In this document: piece after piece, positions 28,295-38,823 of the stretch
Numbering within the stretch: position 1 is the first letter of the stretch
Layout: every line of letters starts with the position of its first letter
From: Aeromonas diversa CDC 2478-85
GTDB taxonomy: Bacteria > Pseudomonadota > Gammaproteobacteria > Enterobacterales > Aeromonadaceae
Assembly (NCBI RefSeq): GCF_000819805.1
Contig: NZ_CDCE01000033.1
Coordinates: forward strand, 1-64,000
DNA length: 64,000 nt
Direction: 5' to 3'
Notes under the pieces: generated by a model
The model's input: only the letters and a program-made list of their open reading frames with translations
The model's database searches: none
Told to the model about the DNA's origin: nothing
Position numbers and translations under genes: made by a program

Positions 28295-29796
28295 TGGCGT
28301 ATCAGCTCGACGATGCAGAGGCACCGGCATCACTGCCGGAGCTCCCCTTCGCCTTTGCCCGCCAGAACGGGACCATACTGACCGAACGGGGCGGTGTCCC
28401 CTGGTTGGTGTGTCGTGCCGGCATCACGCCGCAGACGCTACTTGAGGTGCGCCGGGTGGCCGGCCGCCCCTTCCAGGTGGAGCAACTCGACGCCGAGGCG
28501 TTTGAGGAGCAGCTGATGGCCCACTATCAGCGCGACTCTTCCGAGGCGCGTCAGCTGATGGAGGACATCGGCAACGAGATGGACTTCTTCGCCCTGGCCG
28601 AGGAGCTGCCCCAGAGCGAAGACCTGCTGGACGCCGATGACGACGCCCCCATCATCCGCCTCATCAACGCCATGCTGAGCGAGGCGATCAAGGAAGAGGC
28701 GTCGGACATCCACATCGAGACCTTCGAGCGCTCCCTGGTGATCCGTTTTCGGATCGATGGGGTGCTGCGCGAGATCCTGCGCCCCCATCGCAAGCTGGCC
28801 TCCTTACTGGTGTCGCGCATCAAGGTGATGTCGCGCATGGACATCGCCGAGAAGCGGGTGCCCCAGGATGGCCGCATCTCATTGCGCATCGGCGGCCGCG
28901 CCGTCGACGTGCGGGTCTCCACCATGCCGTCGAGCTATGGCGAGCGGGTGGTATTGCGTCTGCTCGACAAGAACACCATACGCCTCGAGCTGGCCCAGCT
29001 CGGCATGACCCTGCGCAACCGCAACATCATCAGCGATCTCATCAGAAAGCCCCACGGCATCATACTGGTGACCGGCCCGACCGGCTCGGGCAAGTCGACC
29101 ACCCTGTATGCGGCGCTCTCGGAGATCAACTCGCGGGATCGCAACATCCTGACCGTGGAAGACCCCATCGAATATGACCTCGAAGGGGTCGGCCAGACCC
29201 AGGTCAACACCAAGGTCGACATGACCTTCGCCCGAGGCCTGCGGGCCATCCTGCGTCAGGATCCGGACGTGGTGATGGTGGGGGAAATCCGCGACCTCGA
29301 GACCGCCCAGATCGCGGTGCAGGCCTCCCTGACCGGTCACCTGGTGATGTCGACCCTGCACACCAACACCGCCATCGGCGCCATCACCCGGATGCGCGAC
29401 ATGGGGATCGAGCCCTTCCTGCTCTCCTCATCCTTGCTGGCGGTGCTGGCCCAGCGGCTGGTACGTACCCTCTGTCCCGACTGCCGGGAGCCTCACCCCA
29501 TTACCCAGCACGAACGGGAGCTGATGGGGCTGCGCGACGACGAGGGCGAGACCGTCTGGCGCGCCGTCGGCTGCGAGCAGTGCAACCACACCGGCTACCG
29601 CGGCCGGACCGGCATCCACGAGCTGGTGGTGATCGATGAGCCGGTGCGCGAGGCGATCCACAATGCCAGCGGTGAGCTCGCCATCGAGCGCCTCATCCGT
29701 GGCCACACCCCCAGCATCCGTCGCGACGGCATCGACAAGGTGCTGATCGGGCAGACCAGCCTGGAAGAGGTGCTGCGCGTGACCCGGGAAGACTGA
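28294..29796 (+). CDS. gspE: Type II secretion ATPase GspE (ExeE)
   Basis: 500 aa. The N-terminal domain binds GspL. The ATPase core has Walker [10 protein letters not shown] at 261-269, Asp box VEDPIEY, Walker [10 protein letters not shown] at about 326-334 and a His box ([10 protein letters not shown]). A tetracysteine zinc module (C394, C397, C427, C430 in CPDC and CEQC) is typical of GspE. It powers pseudopilus assembly from the cytosol. Start ATG overlaps the gspD stop (TAATG). Confidence 0.96.
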   Translation: MAYQLDDAEAPASLPELPFAFARQNGTILTERGGVPWLVCRAGITPQTLLEVRRVAGRPFQVEQLDAEAFEEQLMAHYQRDSSEARQLMEDIGNEMDFFALAEELPQSEDLLDADDDAPIIRLINAMLSEAIKEEASDIHIETFERSLVIRFRIDGVLREILRPHRKLASLLVSRIKVMSRMDIAEKRVPQDGRISLRIGGRAVDVRVSTMPSSYGERVVLRLLDKNTIRLELAQLGMTLRNRNIISDLIRKPHGIILVTGPTGSGKSTTLYAALSEINSRDRNILTVEDPIEYDLEGVGQTQVNTKVDMTFARGLRAILRQDPDVVMVGEIRDLETAQIAVQASLTGHLVMSTLHTNTAIGAITRMRDMGIEPFLLSSSLLAVLAQRLVRTLCPDCREPHPITQHERELMGLRDDEGETVWRAVGCEQCNHTGYRGRTGIHELVVIDEPVREAIHNASGELAIERLIRGHTPSIRRDGIDKVLIGQTSLEEVLRVTRED

Positions 29797-29797
29797 G

Positions 29798-31018
29798 ATG
29801 GCGGCGTTCGAATATAAGGCCCTCGACGCCAGGGGGCGCAACAAGAGCGGCGTGCTGGAGGGGGATTCCGCCCGCCAGGTGCGCCAGCAGCTGCGTGAGC
29901 AGGGACTTACTCCACTGGAGGTGAACGAGACCACCGAGAAGGCCAAGCGTGAGGCGACCCGCTTCGTGCTGTTTCGCCGCGGTGCCAGCACCTCTGAGCT
30001 GGCGCTCATCACCCGTCAGCTGGCGACCCTGGTGGCGGCGGCCATGCCCATCGAAGAGGCGCTCAAGGCGGTGGCCCAGCAGTGCGAGAAGGCCCACCTG
30101 CGCAGCATGGTGGCGACGGTGCGCAGCCGGGTGGTGGAGGGGTATTCGCTGGCCGACTCGCTCGCCACCTTCCCCCACGTCTTCGATCAGCTGTTTCGTT
30201 CCATGGTGGCGGCGGGGGAGCGCTCCGGCCACCTGGAGAAGGTGCTCAACCGTCTGGCCGATTACACCGAGCAGCGCCAGCACATGCGTACCAAGCTGTT
30301 GCAGGCGATGATCTATCCCATAGTGCTGACCTGCGTGGCCATCGGCGTCATCTCGATACTGCTCACCGCCGTGGTGCCCAAGGTGGTGGCCCAGTTCGAA
30401 CACATGGGGCAGCAGTTGCCCGGCACCACCCGCTTCCTCATCGGGGCAAGCGAGCTGCTGCAGCACTATGGCCTCTGGTTCCTGCTCGCCATGGTGCTCG
30501 GCGGCATGGGGTGGCGTTGGTGGCTCAAGGATGCCGCCCGTCGTCGCCGCTGGCACGCCGTGCTGCTGCGCCTGCCGGTGATAGGCCGGGTCAGTCGCGG
30601 TCTCAACACCGCCCGTTTCGCCCGCACCTTGAGCATCCTCAACGCCAGCGCCGTGCCGCTGCTGGAGGGGATGCGCATCGCCGGTGAGGTGCTCTCCAAC
30701 GACTTCGCCCGGACCCGTATCCTGGAGGCGACCGAGCGGGTGCGCGAGGGGACCAGCCTGCGGGCCTCCCTCGAAGAGACCAAGATCTTCCCCCCCATGA
30801 TGCTGCACATGATCGCCTCTGGGGAGCGCAGCGGCGAGCTCGACAGCATGCTCGAGCGGGCCGCCGACAACCAGGATCGGGAGTTCGAAACCCAGGTCAA
30901 CATAGCACTCGGGGTGTTCGAGCCCATGCTGGTGGTCTCCATGGCGGGGGTGGTGCTCTTTATCGTCATGTCGATCCTGCAGCCGATCCTCGAACTCAAC
31001 AACATGGTGAACCTGTGA
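29798..31018 (+). CDS. gspF: Type II secretion platform protein GspF (ExeF)
   Basis: 406 aa polytopic inner-membrane protein. It contains two T2SSF helical domains, ALITRQLATLVAAAMPIEEALKAV and FARTLSILNASAVPLLEGMRIAGEVL, each followed by a membrane helix (MIYPIVLTCVAIGVISILLTAVVP and a C-terminal MLVVSMAGVVLFIVMSIL). It is the core of the assembly platform around which GspE works. It starts one base after the gspE stop. The sequence just past its stop repeats part of its own 3' end (see the findings). Confidence 0.95.
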   Translation: MAAFEYKALDARGRNKSGVLEGDSARQVRQQLREQGLTPLEVNETTEKAKREATRFVLFRRGASTSELALITRQLATLVAAAMPIEEALKAVAQQCEKAHLRSMVATVRSRVVEGYSLADSLATFPHVFDQLFRSMVAAGERSGHLEKVLNRLADYTEQRQHMRTKLLQAMIYPIVLTCVAIGVISILLTAVVPKVVAQFEHMGQQLPGTTRFLIGASELLQHYGLWFLLAMVLGGMGWRWWLKDAARRRRWHAVLLRLPVIGRVSRGLNTARFARTLSILNASAVPLLEGMRIAGEVLSNDFARTRILEATERVREGTSLRASLEETKIFPPMMLHMIASGERSGELDSMLERAADNQDREFETQVNIALGVFEPMLVVSMAGVVLFIVMSILQPILELNNMVNL

Positions 31019-31136
31019 CGGGGGGCGGCAGCTGCGTGACGCAGCCTGCTCCCGCAAGCCACGCGCTCGCCATCAACGAAATGGTCAACCTGTGACGGTC
31101 CACCGTCATCGCTACTCAACGTAAATGGAGTCTCCT

Positions 31137-31568
31137 ATGAACAGTCGTCGTCAACGGGGTTTCACCCTGCTGGAAGTCATGGTGGTGATCGTGATCCTCG
31201 GGATCCTCGCCAGCCTGGTGGTGCCCAACCTGATGGGTAACAAGGAGAAGGCGGATCAGCAGAAGGCGGTCTCCGACATAGTCGCGCTGGAAAATGCCCT
31301 CGACATGTACAAGCTCGACAACAACCGCTACCCGACCACTGAGCAGGGCCTGGAAGCCCTGGTCACCAAGCCGACCATAGAGCCGGAGCCGCGCAGCTAC
31401 CGTGACGGTGGCTACATCAAGCGTCTGCCGCAAGACCCCTGGGGCAACCCCTATCAGCTGCTGAGCCCGGGCCAGAACGGCAAGATCGACATCTTCACCT
31501 CGGGTCAGGACGGCGAAGCCGGTACCGAAGACGACATCGGCAACTGGAACCTGAAGGACTTCCAGTAA
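31137..31568 (+). CDS. gspG: Major pseudopilin GspG (ExeG)
   Basis: 143 aa from the ATG at 31137. A short basic leader (MNSRRQRG) is cut by the prepilin peptidase before FTLLEVMVVIVILGILASLVVP, with Glu at +5 of the mature chain. The rest is the GspG fold, with the calcium-loop region DGEAGTEDDIGNWN at the C-terminus. It is the main subunit of the periplasmic pseudopilus. The peptidase gene (gspO/pilD) is not in this window. Confidence 0.95.
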   Translation: MNSRRQRGFTLLEVMVVIVILGILASLVVPNLMGNKEKADQQKAVSDIVALENALDMYKLDNNRYPTTEQGLEALVTKPTIEPEPRSYRDGGYIKRLPQDPWGNPYQLLSPGQNGKIDIFTSGQDGEAGTEDDIGNWNLKDFQ

Positions 31569-31600
31569 GTGCCTACTCCCGCCCACGCCGAGGCCCCGTC

Positions 31601-32155
31601 ATGTTGAGGGGCCCCACACCCTGCCGCCAGTCGGGCTTCACCCTGCTCGAGGTGCTGCTGGTCGCCATGCTGATGGGGCTGGTCGCCATGGCGGTGACCC
31701 TCAGCATGGGGAGCGTCAAGGGGGATCGTGAGCTGGAGAACCAGAGCGCCCGCCTGCGGGCTGCCCTGCAGCAGGCTCAGGAGCAGGCCATCATGGAGGG
31801 GCGTCTGGTGGGGCTGCGGGCAGAAGATCAGGCCTGGCAGTTCATGGTGCGCAGTGGCAAGGATCGCAAGTGGCAGGCCATCGAGGGGGACAAGCTGCTC
31901 GCTCGTCATGAACTGCCCGAGGGGATGAGCCTCACCCTGGAGGTAGAGGGTTTCTCCTGGCAAGCGGAGCGGGATGAGCAGGCCGAGCAGAAGCGCGACG
32001 AAAAGGAGCGCACTCCCCAGGTGCTGCTGTTCCCCGGCAGCGAGCTGACCCCCTTCACCCTGACCCTGACCCTGGATCAGGACGGGGAGCGCTTCCTGCG
32101 CCGTTATCAGGGGGATGAGTTTGGTCGCATCACCCTGCAGCAGGAGGAAGAGTGA
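31601..32155 (+). CDS. gspH: Minor pseudopilin GspH (ExeH)
   Basis: 184 aa. The prepilin motif QSGFTLLEVLLVAMLMGLVAMAVTLSMG has Glu at +5. A typical GspH globular domain follows (QQAQEQAIMEGRLVGLRAEDQAWQFMV). The leader MLRGPTPCRQSG is a little long and no strong ribosome binding site precedes the ATG at 31601, so translation may be coupled or the start lies elsewhere. Its end overlaps gspI. Confidence 0.9.
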   Translation: MLRGPTPCRQSGFTLLEVLLVAMLMGLVAMAVTLSMGSVKGDRELENQSARLRAALQQAQEQAIMEGRLVGLRAEDQAWQFMVRSGKDRKWQAIEGDKLLARHELPEGMSLTLEVEGFSWQAERDEQAEQKRDEKERTPQVLLFPGSELTPFTLTLTLDQDGERFLRRYQGDEFGRITLQQEEE

Positions 32156-32511
32156 AGGCCCGTGGCATGACTCTGCTCGAGGTAATGGTGGCCCTGGCGG
32201 TGTTCGCCGTGGCGGGACTCGCCGTCATGAAGAGCGCCAGCGAGCACCTCTCGGGCCTCTCCTGGTTAGAGGAGAAGACCCTGGCCACCTGGGTGGCCGA
32301 GAATCAGCTGGTGCAGCTCAAGCTCGAGAAGAAGTGGCCCGGTGACAGCTGGGTCGAGGGAGAGAGCGAGCTGGCCGGCCAGAAGTGGTACTGGCGCTAT
32401 CGTGGTCAGGCGGCTCAAGACGCCAGCCTGCGCCTGGTCGAGGTGGAGGTGCGCGACACCCCCAAGGGGGAGAACCCCATCACCCTGCTGCGGACCTATA
32501 TCAACCGATGA
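32152..32511 (+). CDS. gspI: Minor pseudopilin GspI (ExeI)
   Basis: 119 aa from a GTG that overlaps the gspH stop (GTGA). A very short leader (MKARG) precedes [24 protein letters not shown] with the +5 Glu. The globular part has the conserved [18 protein letters not shown] and QKWYWRYRG. With GspJ and GspK it caps the pseudopilus tip. Its stop overlaps the gspJ start (ATGA). Confidence 0.93.
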   Translation: MKARGMTLLEVMVALAVFAVAGLAVMKSASEHLSGLSWLEEKTLATWVAENQLVQLKLEKKWPGDSWVEGESELAGQKWYWRYRGQAAQDASLRLVEVEVRDTPKGENPITLLRTYINR

Positions 32512-33137
32512 CCATGCGAATCCACAAGGGCTTCACCCTGCTCGAGATGCTGGTGGCCATCGCCATCTTCGCCACCCTGAGCCTCGGCGCCTATCAGGTG
32601 CTGCAAGGGGTGCTGACCAGCGACGAAACCGCCAAGGGCAAGGAGGCGAGGCTCGCCGAGTTGCAGCTGGCCATGGGTGCCCTGGAGCGGGATCTCACCC
32701 AGATGGTGCCGCGCAGCGGCCGCATCGAGGGGGAGGCCAACAAGGTGGCCATCGCCGCCTCCCGCTTCGGGCAGGAGAGTGAGGACTGGGGCATTGCCTT
32801 CATTCGCGGCGGCTGGCTCAACCCGGACGCCATGTTCCCCCGCTCCGAGTTGCAGCGGGTCGGCTGGCGCCTCAAGGGGGGCAAGCTCGAGCGCCTCACC
32901 TTCCTCTACCCGGACCCGGTGATCGGCGCCGAGCCCAAGGCGAGCGCGATGCTGGGCGGGGTGACGGCGTTTCGCCTGCACTTTTTCAATCAGGGACGCT
33001 GGGCCGAGGAGTGGAGCCGGCGCGACACCCTGCCCGAGGGCATAGCGGTAGAGCTGGAGCTGGAAGACTACGGCCTCATCCGCCGTCAGTTCCTGATCGG
33101 CTCCGGTGGCCAGAGGATAGAGAATGGGACCCCGTAA
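32508..33137 (+). CDS. gspJ: Minor pseudopilin GspJ (ExeJ)
   Basis: 209 aa from the ATG at 32508 overlapping the gspI stop; the frame is open from 32385 but only this start gives a prepilin leader (MTMRIHKG). [24 protein letters not shown] is the processed helix. The C-terminal domain ([34 protein letters not shown]) is typical of GspJ. It is part of the tip complex. Confidence 0.93.
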   Translation: MTMRIHKGFTLLEMLVAIAIFATLSLGAYQVLQGVLTSDETAKGKEARLAELQLAMGALERDLTQMVPRSGRIEGEANKVAIAASRFGQESEDWGIAFIRGGWLNPDAMFPRSELQRVGWRLKGGKLERLTFLYPDPVIGAEPKASAMLGGVTAFRLHFFNQGRWAEEWSRRDTLPEGIAVELELEDYGLIRRQFLIGSGGQRIENGTP

Positions 33138-34167
33138 GGGCGAGCGGGGCATGGCCCTGCTGGTGGTGCTGCTGATCCTGGCGGTCATGGTGATAGTGGC
33201 GGCCAACATGAGCGGGCGCTTGCAGATAGAGCTGCGCCGCACCGCCAATCAGGTGGCCGGCAAGCAGGCCTGGTGGTATGCCCTCTCGGCCGAGGCCCTG
33301 GTGGCCAAGGCCCTGGCCCAGGATGCCAAGGACAACGCCAACGTCACCCATCTGGGCCAGTACTGGGCCCGCAAGGAGACCGTCTTCCCCGTGCCGGACG
33401 GTCAGCTCAAGGGCGAGGTGCGCGATCTCTATGGCTGTTTCAATCTCAATAGCCTGGAGGCGCGTATCGGGGGCACCAATCCCAACGGAGGCACCAATCC
33501 CGACGGCAGCCAGCCCGGGGGCACTGCGAACCCGGATGATCCCCTGAGCCAGCCGCTGCCGGCCCAGGCGTTTCGGATCCTGCTGACCGAGCTGGGAATG
33601 GATGAATACGACGCGGTGCAACTGACCGATGCCCTGCGCGACTGGATCGACAAGGATACCGTGCTGGTCTCCAGCTACGGGGCCGAGGATGCCTACTACG
33701 AGGGGCTCAATCCCCCCTATCTGCCGGCCAACCAGAGGCTGCTCTCCTTAAGCGAGCTGCGGATGGTGCGCGGTGTGACGCCGGATCTCTACCGCAAGCT
33801 CTCCCCCTACCTGTGCGTGCGGCCGGACGGGGAGCTCAAGGTGAACGTCAACACCCTTGCGGCCGATCAGGGGGCGCTGCTGACGGCCCTGAGTCTGGGC
33901 AAGCTGCCCGCCGATGAGGCGAAGCGGATCCTGACCGATCGCCCCCGCAACGGCTGGAAGAGCAGCGACGAGTTTTTGCAGCAGGTGCCGGCCTGGGAGC
34001 AGAAGGCGCGTGCCTCGGTCGTGGTCAAGAGCGAACGCTTCGCGGCCCGCCTGGTGGCGGAGGTGGGGGATAGCCGCGCCTTCCTCGTCAGCGAGTTCCA
34101 GCGAGAAAAAGACAACAAATTCAAGGTGGTCCGCCGGCTCCAGGAGAGCGGCGAGACGCTCAAGTGA
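33124..34167 (+). CDS. gspK: Minor pseudopilin GspK (ExeK)
   Basis: 347 aa, the large tip pseudopilin. Leader MGPRKGERG, then [22 protein letters not shown]; position +5 is not Glu, as is normal for GspK. A large helical domain is inserted in the pilin fold, with [25 protein letters not shown] and [18 protein letters not shown] low-complexity run of N-P-x-G-G-T-N-P repeats (33470-33540) marks a flexible loop. It overlaps the gspJ end by 14 bases. Confidence 0.94.
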   Translation: MGPRKGERGMALLVVLLILAVMVIVAANMSGRLQIELRRTANQVAGKQAWWYALSAEALVAKALAQDAKDNANVTHLGQYWARKETVFPVPDGQLKGEVRDLYGCFNLNSLEARIGGTNPNGGTNPDGSQPGGTANPDDPLSQPLPAQAFRILLTELGMDEYDAVQLTDALRDWIDKDTVLVSSYGAEDAYYEGLNPPYLPANQRLLSLSELRMVRGVTPDLYRKLSPYLCVRPDGELKVNVNTLAADQGALLTALSLGKLPADEAKRILTDRPRNGWKSSDEFLQQVPAWEQKARASVVVKSERFAARLVAEVGDSRAFLVSEFQREKDNKFKVVRRLQESGETLK

Positions 34168-34177
34168 GGATGATAAG

Positions 34178-35353
34178 GTGAGCGAGAGTCTGGTCGTTCG
34201 ACTCGGGACGAGTCGGGAGCAGCCGGTGCATTGGCTGGTCTGGTCGGTGGAGCAGGGGGAGATCATCGCCTCCGGCGTCCTCCCCTCGGCCCACGCCCTC
34301 GGCGAATTGAAAGAGCGGGCCGGTGGTCGCCCCGTGGTGGCGCTGGTGCCGGGCAGCAGCCTGATCCTGCGCCGGGTGACTCTGCCCGGCCGCTACAGTC
34401 GGCAGTCCCACAAGGCGCTGCCCTACCTGCTCGAGGAGCAGGTCGCCTCGGACGTGGAGTCGCTGCACATCGCCGTGCTCGGCCATGAGGGCAATCAGGT
34501 GGATCTGGCGGCGCTCGATCGCGCTCAGATGCAGAGTTGGCTCACCTGGCTGGACGAGGCAGATCTCACCAGCCGCAAGCTGTTGCCGGATGTGCTGGCC
34601 CTGCCGCTCCCCGCCGAGGGCTGGTCTGCCCTGCAGCTCGGTGACGAGTGGCTGCTGCGCCAGGGTGAGTATCAGGGGATGGTGGCCGAGGCGGCCCTGC
34701 TGCCCCTGCTGCTCGGCGGTGAGCTCCCGCCCATTCACGCCCACACGGCCCTGCCGACAGGGGTGTCGGGCCAGTGGCAGGCGGCCGAGCCCGAGCTGCC
34801 CATGCTGCTGTTGGCCCGTGGCGCCCTGGCCAGCCGGGTCAACCTGCTGCAGGGGAGCTTCAAGCCCCAGAGCGAGCTCTTCAAGCATTGGCGCCCCTGG
34901 CGCAAGGTGGCGGTCGCCGCCGCCGTGCTGCTGCTGATGGTGCTGGGAAACCGGGGGCTCGAACTCTATCGTCTCGATGCCAGGGACAAGGCCCTCAAGG
35001 CCGAGATCCGCCAGGTCTATACCCGCATCTTCCCGGGCGAGACCCGTATCGTGAACGTGCGTGGCCAGATGGAGCAGCATCTGAGGGTGCTGGGGCAGGA
35101 TAACCGGGGCGGTCTGCTGCTCTGGATGACCGAGCTGGCTCCCGTCTTCGCCCAGGTGCAGGGGCTCAAGCCCCAGGTGATCCGCTTCGACGCGGATCGG
35201 CGTGAGCTTCGCCTGCAAGTGAGCGCCCCCGGCTTTGCCGAGGTGGAGCGTTTCCGCGAGCTGGCGGGCAAGGGGTTTGCCGTGCAACAGGGTGAGCTGC
35301 GGAGCGAAGAGGGCAAGGTAGAAGGCATGCTGATTCTGAGGAGCAAGGGATGA
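34178..35353 (+). CDS. gspL: Type II secretion protein GspL (ExeL)
   Basis: 391 aa from a GTG at 34178 with AGGATGATAA before it; the frame is open from 34010 but that part overlaps gspK. The cytosolic part has an actin-like fold ([36 protein letters not shown]) that holds GspE. One membrane helix at about 243-260 ([16 protein letters not shown]) leads to a periplasmic ferredoxin-like domain. Stop and gspM start overlap (ATGA). Confidence 0.93.
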   Translation: MSESLVVRLGTSREQPVHWLVWSVEQGEIIASGVLPSAHALGELKERAGGRPVVALVPGSSLILRRVTLPGRYSRQSHKALPYLLEEQVASDVESLHIAVLGHEGNQVDLAALDRAQMQSWLTWLDEADLTSRKLLPDVLALPLPAEGWSALQLGDEWLLRQGEYQGMVAEAALLPLLLGGELPPIHAHTALPTGVSGQWQAAEPELPMLLLARGALASRVNLLQGSFKPQSELFKHWRPWRKVAVAAAVLLLMVLGNRGLELYRLDARDKALKAEIRQVYTRIFPGETRIVNVRGQMEQHLRVLGQDNRGGLLLWMTELAPVFAQVQGLKPQVIRFDADRRELRLQVSAPGFAEVERFRELAGKGFAVQQGELRSEEGKVEGMLILRSKG

Positions 35354-35841
35354 TGGAGCCACTGCGCGCCTGGTGGGGGGGCATCACCCCCCGCGAGCAG
35401 AAGATGGTGGGAGCGGCCGGCGCCATGCTGGTGGTGGGTCTCTTCTATTGGGGGCTGTGGCAGCCCCTGGCGGATCGGGTCGCCGAGCGGGAGCGCCAGG
35501 TGGTGGCCCAGCAGCGTACCCTGGCCTGGCTCAAGGAGAAGGGGGAGCTGGTGCTGGCCATGCGTGGCAACAGCGGCGGCCAGATCGACACCTCAGGCAC
35601 CCTGGAGGGGGTGGTCAACCGGACCGCCTTCAACCACAAGATCACCATAGCCCGGTTGCAGCCCCAGGGTCAGGAGTTGCAGGTGTGGATCGACACTGTC
35701 CCCTTCGACACCCTGATGCTCTGGATGGCCGAGCTGACCGATCGCTACGGGGTCCAGGTGATGGTGATCGAGATCGCCCGTGAGAACCTGCCTCCCGGCA
35801 TGGTGAAGATTCGTCGTCTGCAGTTGAGTCGCCCCGTATGA
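35350..35841 (+). CDS. gspM: Type II secretion protein GspM (ExeM)
   Basis: 163 aa. A bitopic inner-membrane protein with one helix ([23 protein letters not shown], about 17-39) and a periplasmic coiled and ferredoxin-like part ([43 protein letters not shown]). It pairs with GspL in the platform. It overlaps both gspL and gspN by four bases. Confidence 0.92.
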   Translation: MMEPLRAWWGGITPREQKMVGAAGAMLVVGLFYWGLWQPLADRVAERERQVVAQQRTLAWLKEKGELVLAMRGNSGGQIDTSGTLEGVVNRTAFNHKITIARLQPQGQELQVWIDTVPFDTLMLWMAELTDRYGVQVMVIEIARENLPPGMVKIRRLQLSRPV

Positions 35842-36596
35842 AACAGCGCATCCTGATCGCCCTGCTCTTCCTCATCGCCTATCTCGGCTTCCTCATCGCC
35901 CGTCTGCCGGCGGATCTGGTGGTGCGCTACGCCCCCCTGCCGCCCATGGTGAGCATTGAGGGGGTGAGCGGCACCCTCTGGCAGGGGCAGGCCGCCCGTG
36001 TGCAGTACGCCTCCGAGTCCTTGAGTAACCTGAGTTGGGATCTCGAGGTCGGCTCGCTGCTGACCCTCTCTCCCCGCGTGGCCCTGCGCTTTGGTCAGCG
36101 CGGCGGTCTCAACGGAGAGGGGGTGCTCGGCTGGCAGGCTAACCGCATTACGGCCCGGGAGCTGGTGCTCAACGTGCCGGCCCCCTGGCTCCTCTCGCGC
36201 CTCCCGCTGCGTCCTCCCTTCCCCCTCGAGGTGGCGGGTCAGCTGCAGCTCAAGGTGGACGAGTTCGCCCAGGGCCAGCCCTGGTGCGAGAGCCTCTACG
36301 GCACTCTGGATTGGGTCGGTGCCCGCGCCGACACCCCGGCCGGCAAGCTGGATCTGGCGGATCCCTCCGCCAAGCTGCTGTGTCAGCAGGGCAAGCTGGT
36401 GGCCGAGCTGCGCCAATCCTCCGAGCAGGTGTCGCTCACCGGCAAGGTGGAGCTGATGGCGGGGCGCCAGTTCCTGTTCCAGGGCTTCCTCAAGCCCGGC
36501 GCCGATCTGCCGGAGCAGATGCGCCAGGGACTGCCCTTCCTCGGCCAGCCCGACAGCCAGGGACGCTACCCCCTGCGCCAGCAGGGCTACTTCTAA
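35838..36596 (+). CDS. gspN: Type II secretion protein GspN (ExeN)
   Basis: 252 aa. One N-terminal membrane helix (ILIALLFLIAYLGFLIARLP) precedes a periplasmic beta-rich domain (VSIEGVSGTLWQGQAARVQY, WDLEVGSLLTLSPRVALRFG). GspN occurs only in some type II systems and is often dispensable. It is the last gene of the operon and is followed by a bidirectional terminator. Confidence 0.92.
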   Translation: MKQRILIALLFLIAYLGFLIARLPADLVVRYAPLPPMVSIEGVSGTLWQGQAARVQYASESLSNLSWDLEVGSLLTLSPRVALRFGQRGGLNGEGVLGWQANRITARELVLNVPAPWLLSRLPLRPPFPLEVAGQLQLKVDEFAQGQPWCESLYGTLDWVGARADTPAGKLDLADPSAKLLCQQGKLVAELRQSSEQVSLTGKVELMAGRQFLFQGFLKPGADLPEQMRQGLPFLGQPDSQGRYPLRQQGYF

Positions 36597-36615
36597 GCGC
36601 CTGAGCCAGAACGAG

Positions 36616-36637
36616 AGACCCGCCACCCGGCGGGTCT
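36616..36637. terminator. Bidirectional terminator after gspN
   Basis: AGACCCGCC, ACCC, GGCGGGTCT followed by TCTCATT. It lies between the convergent gspN and the LuxR-type gene. Confidence 0.85.
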
Positions 36638-36639
36638 TC

Positions 36640-37437
36640 TCATTGGGCGACCAGCTGGCCGAGGAACAGGGTGAAGAGATCGGCGCGCGAGGTGAGCCCT
36701 AACTTGGCGTAGAGGTGCTTGCGGTGGTTCTTCACCGTGCCCGGGGCGATGGCGAGGCGCAGGGATATGGTCTCGGTGTCGAGGCCGTGCAGGATCAGGG
36801 TGGCCACCTCCCGTTCGCGGCGGGTCAGGTGGGGGCCGCCCAGACGGGGCAGCGTGGTGGCGATGATCTCTCGGATCCGCGCCAGATCCTCGCGCCCCGG
36901 CGGGGCGGCGGGCAGGGGATCGCTCATCTGGCCCCAGTGCTGGCGACAGAGGGCGTGCACCAGGGGGAAGTGCTGGCGCAGCCGGGCCAGCTCGGCCGCG
37001 CTCACCGGTCGCCCCTTACCGAGGCGACCGAGGAAGATCACCAGGGCGAAGCCGGGCCGCAGGGGCAGGTGTAGCCCCAGCTCCTCGCGCCAGCCGGTGG
37101 CCCGGTAGAAGGCGCGCACATAGTCGGGTTCGAGGCCGGCGCGGCGCGACACCTCGTTCAGGGTCCAGACCCCCGCCTCCAGCCCCTGTTGCAGGGCGAG
37201 CAGGAAGGGATCCTGGCGGTGGGCGCCGGTGAGATAGCGCTCGAACAGCAGCTCACGGCGATCGGGCAGGGTGTCGTAGAGGTAGAGGGGGCGGCGATCG
37301 TGACCCAGCACCAGGGCGCAGTCGAAGGCGGCCCACTGGCGCAGCAGGGCCACCAGAGCGGCGGGAAAGCCGGGCTGGTGCAGCGCCGTGACGGCGTGGG
37401 TCAGGGCGTCGGTGAGGGGGGCAGACATGGCGAGCAT
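36640..37437 (-). CDS. LuxR-family transcriptional regulator
   Basis: 265 aa (a start at 37428 is also possible; neither has a strong binding site). The C-terminal GerE/LuxR helix-turn-helix is clear: [51 protein letters not shown], where the family's usual ISxxLxISxxTVxxH is well kept. The N-terminal 180 residues are helical with a [11 protein letters not shown] segment; I do not recognise a ligand domain, and it is not a typical acyl-homoserine-lactone domain. It is divergent from tyrS. Confidence 0.8.
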   Translation of the reverse strand: MLAMSAPLTDALTHAVTALHQPGFPAALVALLRQWAAFDCALVLGHDRRPLYLYDTLPDRRELLFERYLTGAHRQDPFLLALQQGLEAGVWTLNEVSRRAGLEPDYVRAFYRATGWREELGLHLPLRPGFALVIFLGRLGKGRPVSAAELARLRQHFPLVHALCRQHWGQMSDPLPAAPPGREDLARIREIIATTLPRLGGPHLTRREREVATLILHGLDTETISLRLAIAPGTVKNHRKHLYAKLGLTSRADLFTLFLGQLVAQ

Positions 37438-37557
37438 AGGGTTCGGATAGGTGGCTCCATGCTAGCACCGGATCCAAAAACTGTCCCCTGGGGGACATAT
37501 TCGGCGCGGGCCAAAGCGGCGAGGATGTGGGCTTTTCCCCTGCTGTTGGAGCCCTCC

Positions 37558-38823
37558 ATGACAAATCCTCACCTGCTCGATGAGCTGACCCGACGCGGCT
37601 TGGTGGCCCAGAATTCCGACCCGGTGGCGCTGGCCGACCATCTTGCCACTCCGCGCACCGTCTACTGTGGCTTCGATCCCACCGCCGGCAGCCTGCACAT
37701 CGGCCATCTGGTGCCGCTCTTGATGCTGCGCCGCTTCCAGCTGGCGGGCCACACCCCGGTGGCGCTGGTGGGGGGAGCCACCGGCCTTATCGGCGATCCC
37801 AGCTTCAAGGCAAGCGAGCGCAGCCTCAACAGCGCCGAGACGGTGCAGGAGTGGGTAGCCAGCCTGTCGGCCCAGATAAGCGCGCTGCTGCCGGCGAGCG
37901 ACGGGCTTACCGCCCCGCAACTGGTCAACAACGCCGACTGGATGGGGCAGATGTCCGCCCTCGATTTTCTGCGGGACATCGGCAAGCACTTCTCGGTCAA
38001 CGCCATGCTGGCCCGCGAATCGGTGCGCCAGCGCCTCGCCCGCCCGGATCAGGGGATCTCGTTTACCGAGTTCTCCTACGCCCTGCTGCAATCCCAAGAC
38101 TTCGCCGTGCTCAGCCAGCACCTCGGCTGCACCCTGCAGATCGGTGGCAACGACCAGTGGGGCAACATCACCAGCGGCATGGATCTCACCCGGCGGCTGC
38201 ATCAGGCCCAGGTCTATGGCATGACGCTGCCGCTCATCACCAAGGCGGACGGCACCAAGTTCGGCAAGACCGAGGGGGGCGCAATCTGGCTGGATCCGGC
38301 GCTCACCTCGCCCTACGCCTTCTACCAGTTCTGGCTCGGCACTGCGGACGAGGATGTCTACCGCTTCCTGCGCTACTACAGCTTTATGGCGCTGGCCGAG
38401 ATTGAGGCGCTGGAGGCGGAGGATGCCACGCGGCAAGGGCGCAAGCTGGCCCAGCAGGTGCTGGCCGACGAGCTGACCGAGCTGGTGCACGGCAAGGGGG
38501 CACTGGCGGCGGCGCGGCGCATCAGCGAGCTGCTGTTCAGCGGTGATGTGGCCCACCTTGGCGAGAGCGATCTGGCCCAGCTGGCCCAGGATGGCCTGCC
38601 GAGCAGCCCCATCGAGGGGGAAACGGATCTGGTGACCCTGCTGGTGGAGTGTGGCCTTACCAACTCCAGGCGCATCGCCCGCGAGCTGCTGGCGGCGGGG
38701 GCGGTCAGCCTCAACGGTGCGATCCGCCAGGATGAGCCAGTGACCGACGGCGACTGGCTGTTCGGCCGCTATCTGCTGCTGCGCCGGGGCAAGAAGCAGT
38801 ACCACCTGGTGATCCGCTCATGA
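37558..38823 (+). CDS. tyrS: Tyrosyl-tRNA synthetase
   Basis: 421 aa from the ATG at 37558 (TTGGAG upstream), about the length of E. coli TyrS (424); the frame extends to 37189 but that part lies over the LuxR gene. Class I signature HIGH at residues 47-50, substrate pocket with [11 protein letters not shown] and [12 protein letters not shown], and the KMSKS-like loop K234-FGKT. A C-terminal S4 tRNA-binding domain starts at about residue 355 ([23 protein letters not shown]). It charges tRNA-Tyr in the cytosol. The last six bases overlap the convergent LysR gene. Confidence 0.96.
   Translation: MTNPHLLDELTRRGLVAQNSDPVALADHLATPRTVYCGFDPTAGSLHIGHLVPLLMLRRFQLAGHTPVALVGGATGLIGDPSFKASERSLNSAETVQEWVASLSAQISALLPASDGLTAPQLVNNADWMGQMSALDFLRDIGKHFSVNAMLARESVRQRLARPDQGISFTEFSYALLQSQDFAVLSQHLGCTLQIGGNDQWGNITSGMDLTRRLHQAQVYGMTLPLITKADGTKFGKTEGGAIWLDPALTSPYAFYQFWLGTADEDVYRFLRYYSFMALAEIEALEAEDATRQGRKLAQQVLADELTELVHGKGALAAARRISELLFSGDVAHLGESDLAQLAQDGLPSSPIEGETDLVTLLVECGLTNSRRIARELLAAGAVSLNGAIRQDEPVTDGDWLFGRYLLLRRGKKQYHLVIRS

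Noticed and set aside
26240-28333. 697-codon open frame antisense to gspD
   Set aside because: It is the shadow of the secretin gene: His/Gly/Leu-rich composition without domains, and no ribosome binding site.
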